Of a stretch of DNA of 64,000 nucleotides, positions 11,057-23,030 are shown piece by piece. The notes under the pieces are model-generated. The model did no database searches. It was not told the origin of the DNA and was given only the letters and a program-made list of their open reading frames with translations. Made by a program: the position numbers and the translations under genes. Positions within the stretch are counted from its first letter, which is position 1. The number at the start of each line of letters is the position of its first letter. The stretch is from Cryptomeria japonica (taxonomy: Eukaryota > Streptophyta > Pinopsida > Cupressales > Cupressaceae), in NCBI RefSeq assembly GCF_030272615.1, contig NC_081414.1:54266636-54330635 (forward strand), read 5' to 3'.

Positions 11057-11738
11057 AAATTCATTCAAAAGAAAAAATATACTCTGCTGTGGGAAAGAAC
11101 TCATACACAAAATACAATTTCCTTTCAAGAAGAAAGGTGGCGACTCTGAGATAAGAAATTTTATGTACAGAAGAAGGTCAATAACACAAGGCCACCCAAT
11201 AATCCAATTAAAATTTGACCAAAAAAGAAGTAAAAGGAATTCAAAATAGAAATCGGTAGATAATCTGATGGGACCCAAAAATGACTTCATAAATGGGAAG
11301 TATAATCAGTACTATTCCGAAAACCATTCACATCCAGCCTTGAGTAAACAGAATTATACAGCTCCCACATACCCTAGAGATGAGGACTTGGCAGCTGTGG
11401 CTTGAGCGCGGAAAGGGAAATTCCCTCCTGGCTTTGAGAACCACTGTCTGAATTCAAGGATAGGAACTTCAAGGTCCTCAAGCTCAAGCAAGATGGATGC
11501 ATAAGACCGTATGGTAGACTTGATGAAACAAATGATGGAAGCAACCATTGAAATGAAGGATAATGGAAGAGTACAAGAATGTGTAGAATTATGTGCTAAA
11601 TTGAGTATAAATATCAATGAAGATGATATTTATCATGACTTGGAGAGGTACAAGGCGAGATTTGAACATGTAGCCCACGGATAAAATAGAGGGAGAAGCA
11701 ATACAGATAAAACAAATGCAAAAAATAATACTTACAAG

Positions 11739-12495
11739 GTGTCTGAAAACCCTCTATATGATCATAGGGCAAATGACCTTCCGTATAATAACATACCTCT
11801 TGAGCACCAACACAATCACTTCAACAACTTCCCATACCCCAATTTACCTCCTAAATATCAGCATAACCAATTCAATGCCTTTACATATCAAAACCAATTT
11901 CCTCCTAGTAGTAGTAATATGAGACAGAATTATGGAAACTTCTTCCAAGGTGGATATGGGTTAATGAATATAGAATGCATCAGGCAGATTGAATTTTCAG
12001 GGATGATGGTGTATCCTCATCCTATTCCTAATGAAATTAGGACTGCAATATCGAAATTCACTGGGATTAATGCCATCTCAGGGGAAGCACATTGCAAAGC
12101 CTTTGACACAGTCATGGAGGATTTTTGTCTCCCATATAAGGATGTCAAGATGAAGTTGTTCATGCAGTCATTGATAGAGGATGCACAAGATTGGTTTAGA
12201 GAACTGCTAGTTTTTTTCAATAAACAGCCTTGTAGAATTCAAAAGACTTTTTCTTGAGAAATACGAAGACCACAATAGCCCTGATTTTGTGCTACATGAG
12301 ATCATAAGCATCAAGAAGGATCCAAATAAAGAAGTGGCCAATTTCAATACGAGATTTAACAGAGTTATGAATAAAATCCCTAATAGAATAAAACCGGTTC
12401 CTGAAGTGAGCATCTTATACTACATGAATGCTTTTGCAGTAAAACAAACTATGAGCTCAGAACAAAAAATCATACAACTCTTCAAGGAGTCATGA
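11739..12495 (+). pseudogene. Tat/Athila-like Gag
   Basis: Retrotransposon Gag of the plant gypsy type. The first open part (11739-12257) begins with an Asn/Pro/Gln-rich leader and then reads ISGEAHCKAFDTVMEDFCLP and KMKLFMQSLIEDAQDWFREL, hallmark motifs of the Retrotrans_gag domain. A frame slip near 12240 moves to the frame of 12289-12495, with KYEDHNSPDFVLHEIISIKKD, FNTRFNRVMNKIP and YYMNAF. The leader may start further upstream, near 11400, where plus-strand coding is weak. Confidence 0.85.
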
Positions 12496-13540
12496 AAGTA
12501 GCCATAACTATAAAGAATAATAGAAAAGTAGCTAGAACTATAGGAAGAAGGGAGGATGCAAGGCTGTTCAATCCAAAGGCCCCTAGTCAAACAAAGGATG
12601 ATGACAAGTTGGACAAGGTGTTGAATGTCCTCAAGGATTTGTTTGTCAAGGTAAATAAAAGAGAAACAACAATTCTATCACCATGATAGGCCCAGATTGC
12701 ATGATATGCCTTATAATACCGCATGGAAGGATGGGAAGCTAGTGGACAAGAATCCAAAAGAAGGTAACCAAATACCAAATCCTTTGAGAAAAGTGGTGAA
12801 GCAAGTGGTCGATGAAGATATGTGGTTCTTAGCATGTGATATGCCTCATTCTTCTTACCAATGCACGGTGGCAATGAAGTTGCAGGGAAGAGAGGAAGAA
12901 TGTGAAGAATATGCAGATGATCATGCAATAAACTTATTGTCCTTTGAGGAATATGATTCATCTGAGGGGAGTGAAGGAAATGATATAAATTCTAGGCAGA
13001 TCAATCAACAGTGTTGTATGCAAAAAATATTCTCGGATGAGGAAGATGAAGTCAAGCTAAGGATCCCTACTAGAGAAGAATGAGAGAGAATTACCACAGT
13101 TGTTGTTGAACAAGACAAAAGGACTTACATGCTAAGGAACAAAACCATAAACCCTGAACAAGGCAAACCATGAGGCATGTTCATAAAGTAGAGTAATAAA
13201 ACATCTAAACCAATAACTAAGCCAAGTAAGAATCGGGAAGAGAATATAAAGTTAAATAAGGAAAAGGAGTTGCAGGTTTTTAGGATGCAAAAGGGTGAAA
13301 AGGATGGGACAATGAATGCTTCAGTACAGCTTGTTACAACATCATTCGATATTGCTAACACCTTGACACAGATGAAGGTCTTTGTTCCATTACTTGAGAT
13401 GATGAAGTTCCCAGAGTACCGAGAGAAAACTTTGAAGGTGATCAATGGTGTATCTAAGGAAAAGACCAAATAACATAAGAAAAATGGCCAGAACAGTAAC
13501 ACTGAGAATGACCCTGTTCCAACCATATACTTAGGGTCAA
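12496..13540 (+). pseudogene. Gag-to-protease linker with degenerate zinc knuckle
   Basis: The open part 12697-13083 (128 aa) joins gag to the protease. It contains EDMWFLACDMPHSSYQC, which matches the Tat-type zinc knuckle (C-X2-C-X3-H-X4-C) except that the first Cys appears replaced by Phe after Trp. An acidic tract follows (EEYDSSEGSEG). A second open piece, 13270-13473, has VQLVTTSFDIANTLTQMK, typical of the polyprotein stretch before protease in these elements. Stops and frame changes separate the pieces. Confidence 0.65.
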
Positions 13541-13542
13541 CA

Positions 13543-13920
13543 ATGACAAAAAATCCTTCTCAAGTAGACCCATTCTATTTAACTTTCATGATCAATAACA
13601 AGATGATAAAAAATTGTATGATTGACTTAGGAGTTGCTATAAATGTTATGCCCATAGGAGTCATGAAGGAACTTGGAATGGCAGTGGACACAAATTTTGG
13701 TAAATGTTACGCTATGGATAACTGCTCCATCCCAGTGGTTGGTGTCATGAAGGATGTTGAATTCAAATTAGCAGCATGTCTAGAAGCATCTTATAAAATG
13801 GACGTCATTGTGGTTGATGTTCCCCCTAATTATGGCATGTTATCTAGACAATGGTTGAATCTAATAGGAGGCCATGTCTAGTTAGACTTATCATATGCTA
13901 CTATACCGGTAAATGGACAA
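13543..13920 (+). pseudogene. Tat/Athila-like aspartic protease
   Basis: Retropepsin-like fold: PFYLTFMINNKMIKNCM leads into the catalytic loop, which reads IDLGVAINVMP where DSGAS-NVMP is expected, so the Ser of D-S-G is Leu. It continues with the CYAMDNCSIPVVG strand, MDVIVVDVPPNYGMLSRQW (normally GMLLSR-W, one residue short) and LIGGHV, then a stop. The catalytic Asp is present but the loop is altered, so activity is unlikely. Confidence 0.82.
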
Positions 13921-14165
13921 GAAGTAAGCATTGAGAGAGAACCTCATTCTAAGTACATTATTGAGGAGGGGGAACCTGTTGAGTTGGTATGTTTCATCCA
14001 GTCAGATATAAATAAATTTAAAGCAGAGTTGACAAAAACAAGAGTGGGAAGCTTGACTCCAATTGAATTTGCAGTCAAGGAGAATAAGGATCAAGTATGG
14101 AGGATGTACTTTGATGGATCATGCAGGAAGGAAAGAGGTGGAGGCAAATTTTGTACTTTTAAACT
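13921..14165 (+). pseudogene. RNase H fragment joined directly to protease
   Basis: After the protease stop the frame continues through EEGEPVELVCFIQSD to QVWRMYFDGSCRKERGGG, the first strand of an RNase H with its catalytic Asp (DGS). It then breaks into LTR sequence at about 14147. No RT lies between protease and RNase H. Either an internal deletion removed RT, or this is a second RNase H copy placed ahead of RT with everything after it deleted. The rest of RNase H and integrase are missing. Confidence 0.7.
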
Positions 14166-14959
14166 TTTTATCAAAAATAACCAGTTGCATTTTCTTTCTC
14201 ATATGTGTTGAGAGTTAACATGTTTTCAGAAGGCAGTTGCTTGTGATATTATCTAAAGGAGATAAGGTTATTCATGTTCTTCCAGTAAATTTTTGTGTTT
14301 CATATTATAGATTTGGATCAAAAGGATTTACTTGTGAATTGTAATTGTTCCTTGTAATTCTTCCTTGGATGGTCTCTTAAAGTTAGGGTTAAACTCATTC
14401 AAGCGGTTTACAATATAAACATCAAAATAGAGCTCATAAGAAATAGTAACTGACAGACTTACCAAAATGGGTGGGTTTAAAAACTATCTCATAAGTTTAC
14501 ACAATAAGTCCTGAAGAAATATAAGACTCTGTAGCCCAAATATGAGGAAAGGCACTGATCATTTGTAGACAAACCCTTTTACCATACCAATTACCCTTTA
14601 CTTTTAAGCATTAGGATTAGTAGAGTAGGTATAGTAGGTAATTTAGCCAAGTGTAACATATATACTTTTGTAAGATACATAGATCAATACACACATCTGA
14701 AATCGGTTTGTTTAAGAAACTTATGCCATTCTGAGACCAGGAGATATCAAATTAAGACACTAAATCTTCTATAAAAAGCATTAGTTGAAGGAACAACTAG
14801 TGAGTAGGTATACCCGCCTAGGTCCTGCAGAGCCTAAAGTGAGAGAGTTAGTAACCAAATAGGTTCACTCTATAAGCTGTCCAAGTCAATTGGATGGTTT
14901 GATCATAGGAGTTGGCATTTCCTTAGAACCTATCCAATCTGTTGATTTGAGACCCAACA
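14147..14959 (+). repeat. Right LTR of Tat/Athila-like gypsy element (5' truncated)
   Basis: Direct repeat of 10210-11036, with matching blocks in the same order and the 3' end TTTGAGACCCAACA. The next base begins copia Gag coding sequence (VMWDKFQTLNEGD), which fixes the right edge at 14959. The 5' edge is fused to the RNase H fragment by a deletion. I could not find the 5-base duplication (AAGGT on the right) at the left LTR. Confidence 0.78.
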
Positions 14960-15258
14960 AAGGTTATGTGGGATAAATTCCAAACTTTGAATGAAGGTGA
15001 TCCTACTGTCAAAATTGCTAAATTTGATGGTTACCGGGTAAGGTATGAGAACTTGAATATGGAAGATAATGAAAGAATTGCTACATTTATGGAAAGAGTA
15101 AATGAGATCATCATGGGAATTCAATGTTGCGGAGGATCTCTAAGTGAAGATGAAATAGTTTCCAAAGTCTTGAGAGCCCTTCCACTGGCTTACAAGATGA
15201 TGGAAATTGCAATTAATGAATTGAGAACAATGGCAAACACTTTAGTTAACAGAGACAT
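14960..15258 (+). pseudogene. Copia-B gag, central fragment
   Basis: Encodes a UBN2-type Gag segment: MWDKFQTLNEGDPTVKIAK, then ATFMERVNEIIMGIQCCGG, SLSEDEIVSKVLRALPLAYK and INELRTMANTLVNRD. It aligns with Copia-1 Gag from about residue 90 to 175. The reading frame is lost at 15259, where the DNA transposon begins, and the homologous next Gag residues appear in matching phase at 42018. The N-terminal third of gag and the 5' LTR are absent; the left neighbour is the Tat-like LTR. Confidence 0.88.
15255..15258. repeat. Left target-site duplication ACAT
   Basis: ACAT directly precedes GGGTAAG. The same four bases directly follow CTTACCC at 42016-42019. The duplicated bases belong to the interrupted copia gag, and deleting one copy with the insert leaves gag in phase. 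Confidence 0.82.
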
Positions 15259-15285
15259 GGGTAAGTGCAAGAATCTGAGTCCACT
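15259..15285 (+). repeat. Left terminal inverted repeat of the DNA transposon
   Basis: GGGTAAGTGCAAG (15259-15271) is the exact reverse complement of 42003-42015. Beyond 13 bases, both ends continue with an imperfect match around TGAGTC(C)AC, giving about 27 bases of terminal similarity. Confidence 0.8.
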
Positions 15286-15302
15286 TTTTGGCCAAAAAGT
15301 GG
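15281..15302. repeat. Perfect 22-base palindrome beside the left terminus
   Basis: The arm CCACTTTTTGG is followed at once by its exact reverse complement CCAAAAAGTGG. It lies 22 bases from the transposon end and overlaps the end of the terminal repeat. It could form a tight cruciform or be a dimeric binding site for the transposase. No equivalent perfect palindrome is seen at the right end. Confidence 0.7.
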
Positions 15303-16354
15303 AAGTGTTTTCCCTGATTTTCAAATTTTGTCTCATTTGAGCTTAAATTTTGAAACACTTAGAGATTGAATCTTGAAAAAGTTAGTATTATAAAAGATAT
15401 CACTCTGAGTGTACTTTCCAAATATGTAATTTATTTTAATACCCACATAATAAAAAATAACTTTTTGAATGAAGTTCTAAAAATTATGTTTTAAAAATGC
15501 ATGTGTACGACCCACACTTTTTGACACAATTAAAATTATTTTCTCAAACTGTTTTGGGAAATGGTTTGTAACATAAGATTGATGAGCATATTTTTCTTTA
15601 TTTTTTTTATAATATTTTTTTTTAATTAATTTTTTAATAACCGTAATTATCTTTTTAAAAATTTGACGTGTACGACCCACATAATTTGATGTAAACTTAA
15701 ATTTTTTTATTTTTTATTTTTTAAAATAGAAAAGAATTTTGTGTAGATTGATGACATATAATTTTTTTTTCAAAATTTATTAAAATAAAAAAGTTATTAA
15801 ATTAACAAAATTAGTTAATATTTCAAGTTTTTGGACCCGATTTAGTATAAATTAAATGAAAAATAGTTAAAATAATCAATATTTAAATAAATTTACTTAT
15901 TTAGAATCTAGACACAATAATCTGAAATGGGTTTTAATTTCATATAAAAATTCTTTAATTACAGGCACATAAACTATTTCAGAAGTTCATATTTGTGCTT
16001 TCATTCATGGAGATTTGAATTTGTAGGTCCATGTCTCAGGTGTGGCCATCCCAAGCCTATCTTGGGCCTAATCCCGAGCCAAGTGCAGGTTGTGGAATCA
16101 ACTACCACAGAAGAGGGCCCCATTTTAAAAATGGGGGGCCATTCCTTTTTTTGACCGTTGGATTTAATAACAGGCCCCCATTTTAGAAACGGGGGTCCAT
16201 TCCTAAATAACCGTTACTGTAAAAAAAAGATAGATGGAATCAATTTTTCACACTATCATTGAAATCCATACTATCAAACATTTTCTACATCATTTGGTAG
16301 TACTTTTTAATATTTTTTACACAAATTTCTGAAGAACTCAGTAAATAGATATTA
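15303..16354. other. Transposon left non-coding region with GC-rich subterminal motifs
   Basis: 15303-16000 is very AT-rich with no gene. Two quasi-palindromic GC-rich motifs follow: 16115-16140 (GGGCCCCATTTT then AAAATGGGGGGCC) and 16173-16198 (GGCCCCCATTTTAG then AAACGGGGGTCC). Related motifs recur near the right end at 41721-41954. Paired subterminal repeats are typical transposase-binding sites in plant DNA transposons. The first coding frame starts at 16355. Confidence 0.6.
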
Positions 16355-18787
16355 TTGTTTGAAGAGGATTTTGTAAATATGGGTTCTATGCAACGACAAA
16401 AGAAACAAAGGAAGACAATGCCAACAGATGCAATTCAAGAACAAAGAGATCGAAGATCACAACAACAACAATTAAATAACACTTCTGAAGCATCTATTTC
16501 ATTTCCTGTTGTAGATGAGACCATTGAAGAGATCATGATGGACACAAAAAATGTAGAACCAAACATGGGTATGACTGTTGATGAAATGTTCATGTGGATG
16601 TGAATCCTAGTATGTTTTTAAATCCCGAAGACTATGATGCCAATCAAATTGCTGATTTAAATGAAGTTGGATATAAATTTCATACACCAATATGAAAAGA
16701 AAAATTTAAAATACTACACCACCCTCTCTAAAAAGAAATGAATGTAATTTGTTTACTATTGATAGCAATGTGATAGATAATCTTAATGGGTTAGTATCTT
16801 GGAGACAAACCTGAACACATGCGAACAAATTATATAAACAATTTTTCTATAATAAAAAGTTAGGATTCCAATGTCAATTAATGCTACAATCAATAAAAAT
16901 GTTAAAAATGCGTAGTCATGAAAAAAATAGGTTTTTATGCAAAACCAAAAAGAAAAGATGAATCATATAAGCGAGGTGTATCTATTGTTGCTAGTGCCAT
17001 CGATTGTATCAGAAAAACAAGTCGATCTAAAGATAAGAATGCAACACGTAGAGTTATAACAACTGCTATAGTTGACAAAACAATTGTTAGTAAAAGAATG
17101 TTAAGTGATATAAGTGGCTATTTGAACTTACATCATAGAACCTTTTCAAGAGTGGCCAAAAGAAAGAGACACAATTGAAATTGATCCACTAAACCATTGT
17201 TGGAGTTTTAGTGGTAGACTTCAAAGGTCAAACATGAAATTAAATGATGAAACTAAACAATTAATTGCAAAATTTTGGCATGATAACACTAGAGTTTTGT
17301 CAAATGCTAGAGATGTTTTAAAGTTAAGGGTGGGATCAAAAATTCATGATCCTCATCCAAAAAATCTTCTTGATATGACTCAAACTAAATTCTTTAAAAA
17401 AATTAGTGATGAATCTGTGTTAATGAATTCACGAATCAATCAAAGATCATTTGAAAAATGAAAACCCTGGTATGTTAAAATCAATAAACAAAGAATATCT
17501 TGTTGTTGTAAAACTCATGTTCAGTTTCATTACTATTATGATGTTTTTCGATATATAGATTGTATGTTGCATGGTAATGATCTTGTGCAATATTGTGGTG
17601 TTTATGTTCCACCTGAAACTATAAAAGATTTTATTGCAAGTTTATTTTGTAAACCACCTAATGAACAATTATTTCTTTCCAGTTCAGCATGTATGGTCTT
17701 TGCAATTTATGTGGGAACTATTCTTTGATAGGTGAATGTTTGCATGAACATGTTTCATCTAAGTGTGGACAAAAATTTGTTGATGTTAGGAGATTTAAAA
17801 ATTTAGAAAACCCTCTAAATGATGGAAAGAAGGGGAAACATTTAGAATTGATTACAGATCAAAATAGTGTGAATGCATTTATCAGTGAGTTTAAAATTCA
17901 TATTGTTCCAAAATATGTGAAACATTCCCAACATGCCTGATGGCTTGATGGACAGTTTCACATATGCATGAAAAAATTTCCAGTTGGAACAATAGTATCA
18001 GTTGTGGATTTTGCAGAAAATTATACTCTAAAACAACAAGAGAAAACTCAATCACAATACTACAACTCAGTGCAAGTGGCCATATTTGTACACATTATAT
18101 ATAGACATGACCATGACGGTACAGAAGATAACAAATTTTTTTTGAGGGAGTATCATTTCTATGTTAGTTAGATAACATTATATATCGATTACACTCGTCA
18201 GAGTTTGTTCAACATTGCTTCGAGGTATTTCATAATAATCTTAAGGAAAGAGAAATTGACATGAAACAAGATATGATATGGTCAGATAGCCGCCCTGGAC
18301 AATTCAAAAATGTAAGAATGTTTTATTGGCTATGAAAAGTTCACAAGATAACCAATGTCCAACATTTATGGAGTTTTTTTGAAGCGGGACATGATAAGGA
18401 GGAACACGATGGAGCTGGTGCCTATGTAAAAAGAGCTCTTGCTAGAGAACAATTGAAATTCAAGGATGAAGCAAAATTCTGAGATGCTCGTGCAGTTGTA
18501 GATTGGTGCAATTCAAAGTTGTCAAAAGGATCAACTGAGAACTCTGCAATTCGACGTTTCTTCTGGTTGGTAGAAGAAGATAGTATTCCTATTCAGTATG
18601 ATTGTAATACCATCATTGGAATAGCTAAATGACATTCATTTAAGAGTTATAATTAAATCACATGGACTATATTCACAAGGCATCTTGCTTGCTTTTGTCA
18701 TTTTTGTGTTTTTGGAGACTGGGAATTTTGTGAGAATAAAGAATGGGTTGAAGAAAGGCAACAAAGATCATTGACACCCATAGATGT
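16355..18787 (+). pseudogene. DDE-type transposase-like gene, 5' part (decayed)
   Basis: A decayed gene readable through several frame changes. Open pieces are 16355-16603 (Gln-rich start), 16918-17178, 17234-17461, 17689-17940 and 17968-18171, followed by broken coding to 18787. A Cys-rich segment (about 17490-17780) may bind zinc. Core motifs in order: VVDFAENYTLKQQEKTQSQYYN at about 18001 (first Asp), WSDSRPGQFKN near 18280 (second Asp), and AGHDKEEHDGAGAYVKR near 18385 (third acidic residue). The last two match the SDG-QFKN and GHGKG-DG-VKR signatures of a widespread, poorly characterised transposase-like family in animals and lower plants, as I recall it. The gene is split at 18788 by a gypsy element and continues at 26949. 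Confidence 0.68.
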
Positions 18788-20111
18788 TGTCACAACCCTC
18801 CTTTATCACTTTTGGATTTAAAATAAAAACTCTATTATATTTTTGGATAAGCTATTTAAACGATTGAATGAATATTATAAAAGGATAAAATAATAATACA
18901 CACACACACACACGTGGAAAATATACATTATTTTTATTTATTTATTTTCCACATCCAATTATGGCACATGTTGTAGGAAGAATAAGAAGCTTCTAGAGGA
19001 TTCTCCACCACCTTGCATGTAACTCCTCCCACTAAGTCTAATCAATTTGCATGAAGTCCAAAATTGGGAAAGAATCTCCTTTTTAATTAAATTTTCTAGA
19101 TAATGGAATAGAGGGAATTTTCTTATAAATGATATGCAAGTTTTCAAAAATGGGAGTGGGTTATTCCTTGAATAAATTCTTCTCTCAAGTATTTGTTTTG
19201 GTAGTCACATTTCATTTTGGAGAATAGCTAAGGTTGCTTTGGAGGTTTTTTTTTCAAACTTGAAGGATCAAGGAAGGCTAATTGAAGGATTCATAGGGGA
19301 TTCTACACCAATTTCAAGTATCCAGGTTCTTTTAATTCAGTTTTATTTTATTTTGAGTCATGCATCTTATTCTTGCTACGAATTAGATTAGATCAATCTT
19401 GTTTTCAATTCCTTGATGAGAATTAGATCAGTTTGTTTCAATTCCTTGCTGAGTATTAGATTAGTAAAAAGAAAAAGAAAAAAAAAAGGAATTTGTTTTA
19501 GTTCCTTGCTGAGAATTAGATTAGATCAATCTTTATTCCTCCCTTTGATTCATTTCTCTAGTCCTTCAAATGGAAATCTGAATCTCATTCTTTAATCTCT
19601 CCGTGATTATTTAAATCTCTTTGTGATTATTTCAAACCTCTCTGTGATTTTTAGTTAAATAAATTCCTCTGTGATTATTAGTTAAATAGATCTCTCTGTG
19701 AGTAATAGTTGAATCAAAATCTCTCTGTGAATGAATAAATAAATTTTTCTCTGTGAATAAATCTCTCTGTGTGAAGAAATAAATCTTTTTTCTGAGAATG
19801 AATAGATAAATCTCTCTATGCATGAAGAAATAAATCTCCCTCTTAGGATATTAGTTGAGAAATAAACTCCTAATCCCCTTGTGTGAGCTTTGTATAAACA
19901 TCTACCTATTTCTTGATAATCTGTGCATCGCTGGAGCAAATTATTTCTTTGTTTATGTTATTTCTCTGTTATATTTTCCCTGGGATTAAAATGTTATTCT
20001 CACCCTTACATTAATGATTTCTTTATATATATATATTTACATACCTGTTATTTGCTCTTCTTATGTAATTTAATAATCTAGAAATGTATCCTCATATATA
20101 TAAAAAAAAAA

Positions 20112-20147
<36 letters not shown>

Positions 20148-20477
20148 ATATATATAATTTATTTCAAACCTTAAAATTTATTAAAAGGTGAATATAAATT
20201 AGTGTTGGCACGACATTCAAAAATTATGCAGGGACAATAGTTATTGTAACCGTCGAGGGGGGCAGTGGTACCCTCCACTACCCCTGTGGTCACTGTCACA
20301 GCAGTGGCCGCAAGGGGAATGGAGGGGCCCATAGTGTCCCCTCAACCCTACGGGCCTGTGCATGCAGGACCGTAGGGGTGATGGGGCCCGTGGTCCCCAC
20401 CTCCACCCCTATTTACTATTTAAACAAAAAAAAAAAAGTGGTCAATTTTGTTGAGTTAATTATGGTGGGTTACTACA
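18788..20477 (+). repeat. 5' LTR of the gypsy element
   Basis: 1,690 bases from TGTCACAACCCTCC to GGGTTACTACA, repeated at 25281-26948. It contains a CA microsatellite near 18900, a run of degenerate TCTCTCTGTGAAT units (19590-19840), an AT microsatellite near 20100-20155 and a GC-rich block at 20250-20400. Minus-strand open frames at 19632-19939 are translations of the short repeats, not genes. Confidence 0.92.
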
Positions 20478-20490
20478 TGTGGTATCAGAG
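20478..20490 (+). promoter_or_regulatory. Primer-binding site of the gypsy element
   Basis: TGTGGTATCAGAG lies directly at the LTR edge. TGGTATCAGAG is complementary to the 3' end of plant initiator-Met tRNA and is the usual primer site of this group. Confidence 0.88.
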
Positions 20491-20625
20491 AAAAGGTTCA
20501 AATCTAGGCCTTGTGCTCACTTCAATTTATACAACTAAGGGAATGTTTGCAATGGTAGAAATTAAATTTTAAAATCCTAAATCAAAAACTAACTACATAA
20601 TTTAACTTTTAGGTAAAAACCTAGA

Positions 20626-21815
20626 ATGGCTAGAGGAAGCGGAAGAGGAAGAGGAAGAGGAAGAGGAAGAGGAAGGTGTAATGGAAGACATACTAGGGGT
20701 CAAAGGGAAGAAAACCATGAGGAAGACCATGAAGAGGATCAACACAACCCAGGAAATAACAAAGATGGGGTCCAAGCTATAATCGACCTTCTAACTGAGA
20801 AAAGAGATAAAATCAACTTCTTGGAATAATCAATGCAGGACCTTAGGGAAAGGCCGAATGACTTTGAAAATAGAAGTGGTACCGAAAATGGAAACCCTGG
20901 TAGCAATCAAGGGAATATGATGGGTAATAGAAAAGAAAATAACATATTGGAACTCTCCAAGGACTTAAAGAAAATCACCCCTCCTAAGTTCGATGGGAGA
21001 CAAATTGGTGAAGGAGCTGAGAATTGGTTAAAGGAAATGGAAAAGTATTTTGAAATAAGAGATTTTAGCAAAACAACCAAGGCTTTATGGGGTTCCTATC
21101 AACTCACAGGGGAGGCAGCTAGTTGGTGGACCAACACCAAGGAACAAAATGGGTATAGCAGGGATACGATCACATGGGATCAATTTGTTCACCACTTCCA
21201 AGAGAGGTGGCTCCCTCAATTGTTCTTTGATGAGAAGGTGATAGAATTCCATAATCTACATCAAGGGCCCCTATTAGTCCAACAATATTGGGATAAGTTT
21301 TCCAAATTGCTTAAGTATGTACCTATGTACTAGAAAGATGAAGAAGGCCAAGCAAGGAAGTTCACTTTGGGGCTAAATACCAACATAAGGGCAGAGGTTG
21401 ACATGCATGGACCCAAAAACATGAACGAAGTACTTGAAAAGTCCCTAAGGCAAGAGAGGAAGATTCAAACACTAGCAGGGCAAAACTATAATGGGAACCA
21501 CTCATTTAAAAGGAAGCAGGAATTCAATGGGAACACTAATTTCAACAAAGGTCAAAGGAATAATTCTTTCGAAAGAAGGCCACCTCCTAATCAATATCAA
21601 AGGAATGGAAATAATAATAATAATAATAATAGGGGCAATAATAATAGAGGCAACTATAATAGGAATGACCAGTAGAACATGGTAACTTATCCAATCAGGG
21701 CCAATGAAACAAGGAATGATCCCCCTAGGAATCAAGGTAGGAGGGGTTCTCTAGGTGGATGCTTCATGTGTGGGGGAAACCATTTTGCTAGAGAGTGTCC
21801 CAAGATGCAAGGATA
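20626..21815 (+). pseudogene. Gypsy Gag
   Basis: Starts MARGSGRGRGRGRG, a Gly/Arg repeat, then an acidic linker. The Retrotrans_gag core follows from about 20960 (ITPPKFDGRQIGEGAENWLKEM, then LTGEAASWWTN, TWDQFVHHFQERW). The C-terminal part is Asn-rich (an uninterrupted Asn run near 21610 from an AAT microsatellite) and ends with the zinc knuckle CFMCGGNHFAREC near 21762. Stops at about 20827, 21331 and 21673 interrupt one otherwise continuous frame, so a single polyprotein has decayed by point mutation. Confidence 0.88.
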
Positions 21816-22377
21816 GATTAGGGCCAATCAACCCCAACAAGGGCCCCAACAAAGGATTCATGCAGCAGTTAGGAATCGAAGAGGAAGATACCAGAATGTT
21901 CCCGTGGAAACTACAGGTACACTATCTGAACAACCAATTTCAATTCCAATTGACACTAGATCATCTGAATGTTTCATCTCACATGAATTAGTAAGCAAAT
22001 ATGCATTAAAAGTTAATCAAATGGAGTCATCATGGATAGTTAAATATGGGGATAAGGTAACTAGGGAAGTAACTAAGTGTTTGCCGAGAGCAAGGGTACA
22101 ATTTCCCGAGTTTGAAACAAGGGTAGATCTCTATGTGGCACCCCTAGGATTATATGATGTAATTATTGGAATGAGTTGGTTAACGGACCATCAAGCTAAT
22201 GTAGATTTCTATAAAAAAGTTGTTGAATGTTTGGATGATGGGGGGGAAAAGGTCAAAATCCAAGGAAAGTTTAAACCCATTAATATAGAAACCATATCAG
22301 CCATGCAATTAAAGAAGGAAAGAAGAAGAGGAGGCCAAATCTATATGGTTGAAATTGATGAAGGAAAAGAGGAAAAT
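21816..22377 (+). pseudogene. Gypsy protease
   Basis: The frame open from 21904 shows the retropepsin region: [19 protein letters not shown], where the catalytic D-T-G has become D-T-R (a single G-to-A change can do this), then [20 protein letters not shown], the second conserved loop. The altered active-site triplet predicts loss of protease activity. The region runs without a break into RT. Confidence 0.85.
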
Positions 22378-23030
22378 ACACCAACCTTTGAAAATACCCC
22401 CTTCTTAAAAGAATTCAAGGATGTTTTTCCAGAAGAATTACCCGGCTTACCCCTTAAAAGGAAGTTGGACTTTTCTATCAAAGTACTACTAGGATCTGAA
22501 CCAATATCAAGGGCACCTTACCGAATGAACACAACTAAATTACAAGAGCTCAAAATGCAATTAGAGGAACTCTTAGCTAAGGGATTAATAAGCCCAAGTG
22601 TATCACCATGGGGAGTGCTAGTTTTGTTTGTTAAGAAGAAAGATGGAACCTTAATGCTATGCATCGACTATAGGATATTGAACAAAGTCACCATAAAGAA
22701 TAGGTATCCCTTACCTTGCATGGAGGATCTTTTTGACCAAATGAAAGGAGTAGTAGTTTTCTCAAAGATAGACGTCTGATCAGGGTACCATCAACTTAGA
22801 ATTAAGGAGGAAGACATTCCAAAAATAGCTTTCAGGACTAGATATGGGCATTATGAATTCACAGTACTTCCTTTTGGTGTAACCAATGCCCTAGTTGCAT
22901 TTATGAACCTAATGAATAGTGTACTCCATGACTACTTGGATAAATTTGTTTTGATATTTTTGGATGACATATTGAATTACTCTAGGAATGAGGAGGAACA
23001 TTTAGTGCACCTACAAATTATTTGCAAAGG
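22378..23030 (+). pseudogene. Gypsy reverse transcriptase
   Basis: RT of the gypsy class: [13 protein letters not shown], then [41 protein letters not shown], the first catalytic Asp in FSKIDV, and the catalytic pair in [16 protein letters not shown] at 22777-22779 cuts the frame where a Trp codon is usual (DLWSGYHQL context). Near 23020 a one-base slip moves coding to the next frame, which starts at 23022 with the RT thumb (YGKLSKCAFFEEKIHYLGHI). Confidence 0.88.

Noticed and set aside
19632-19939. Minus-strand frames in the gypsy LTR (also 26122-26429)
   Set aside because: They translate short tandem words such as EIYLFIHRE repeated, and exist in both LTRs for that reason only.
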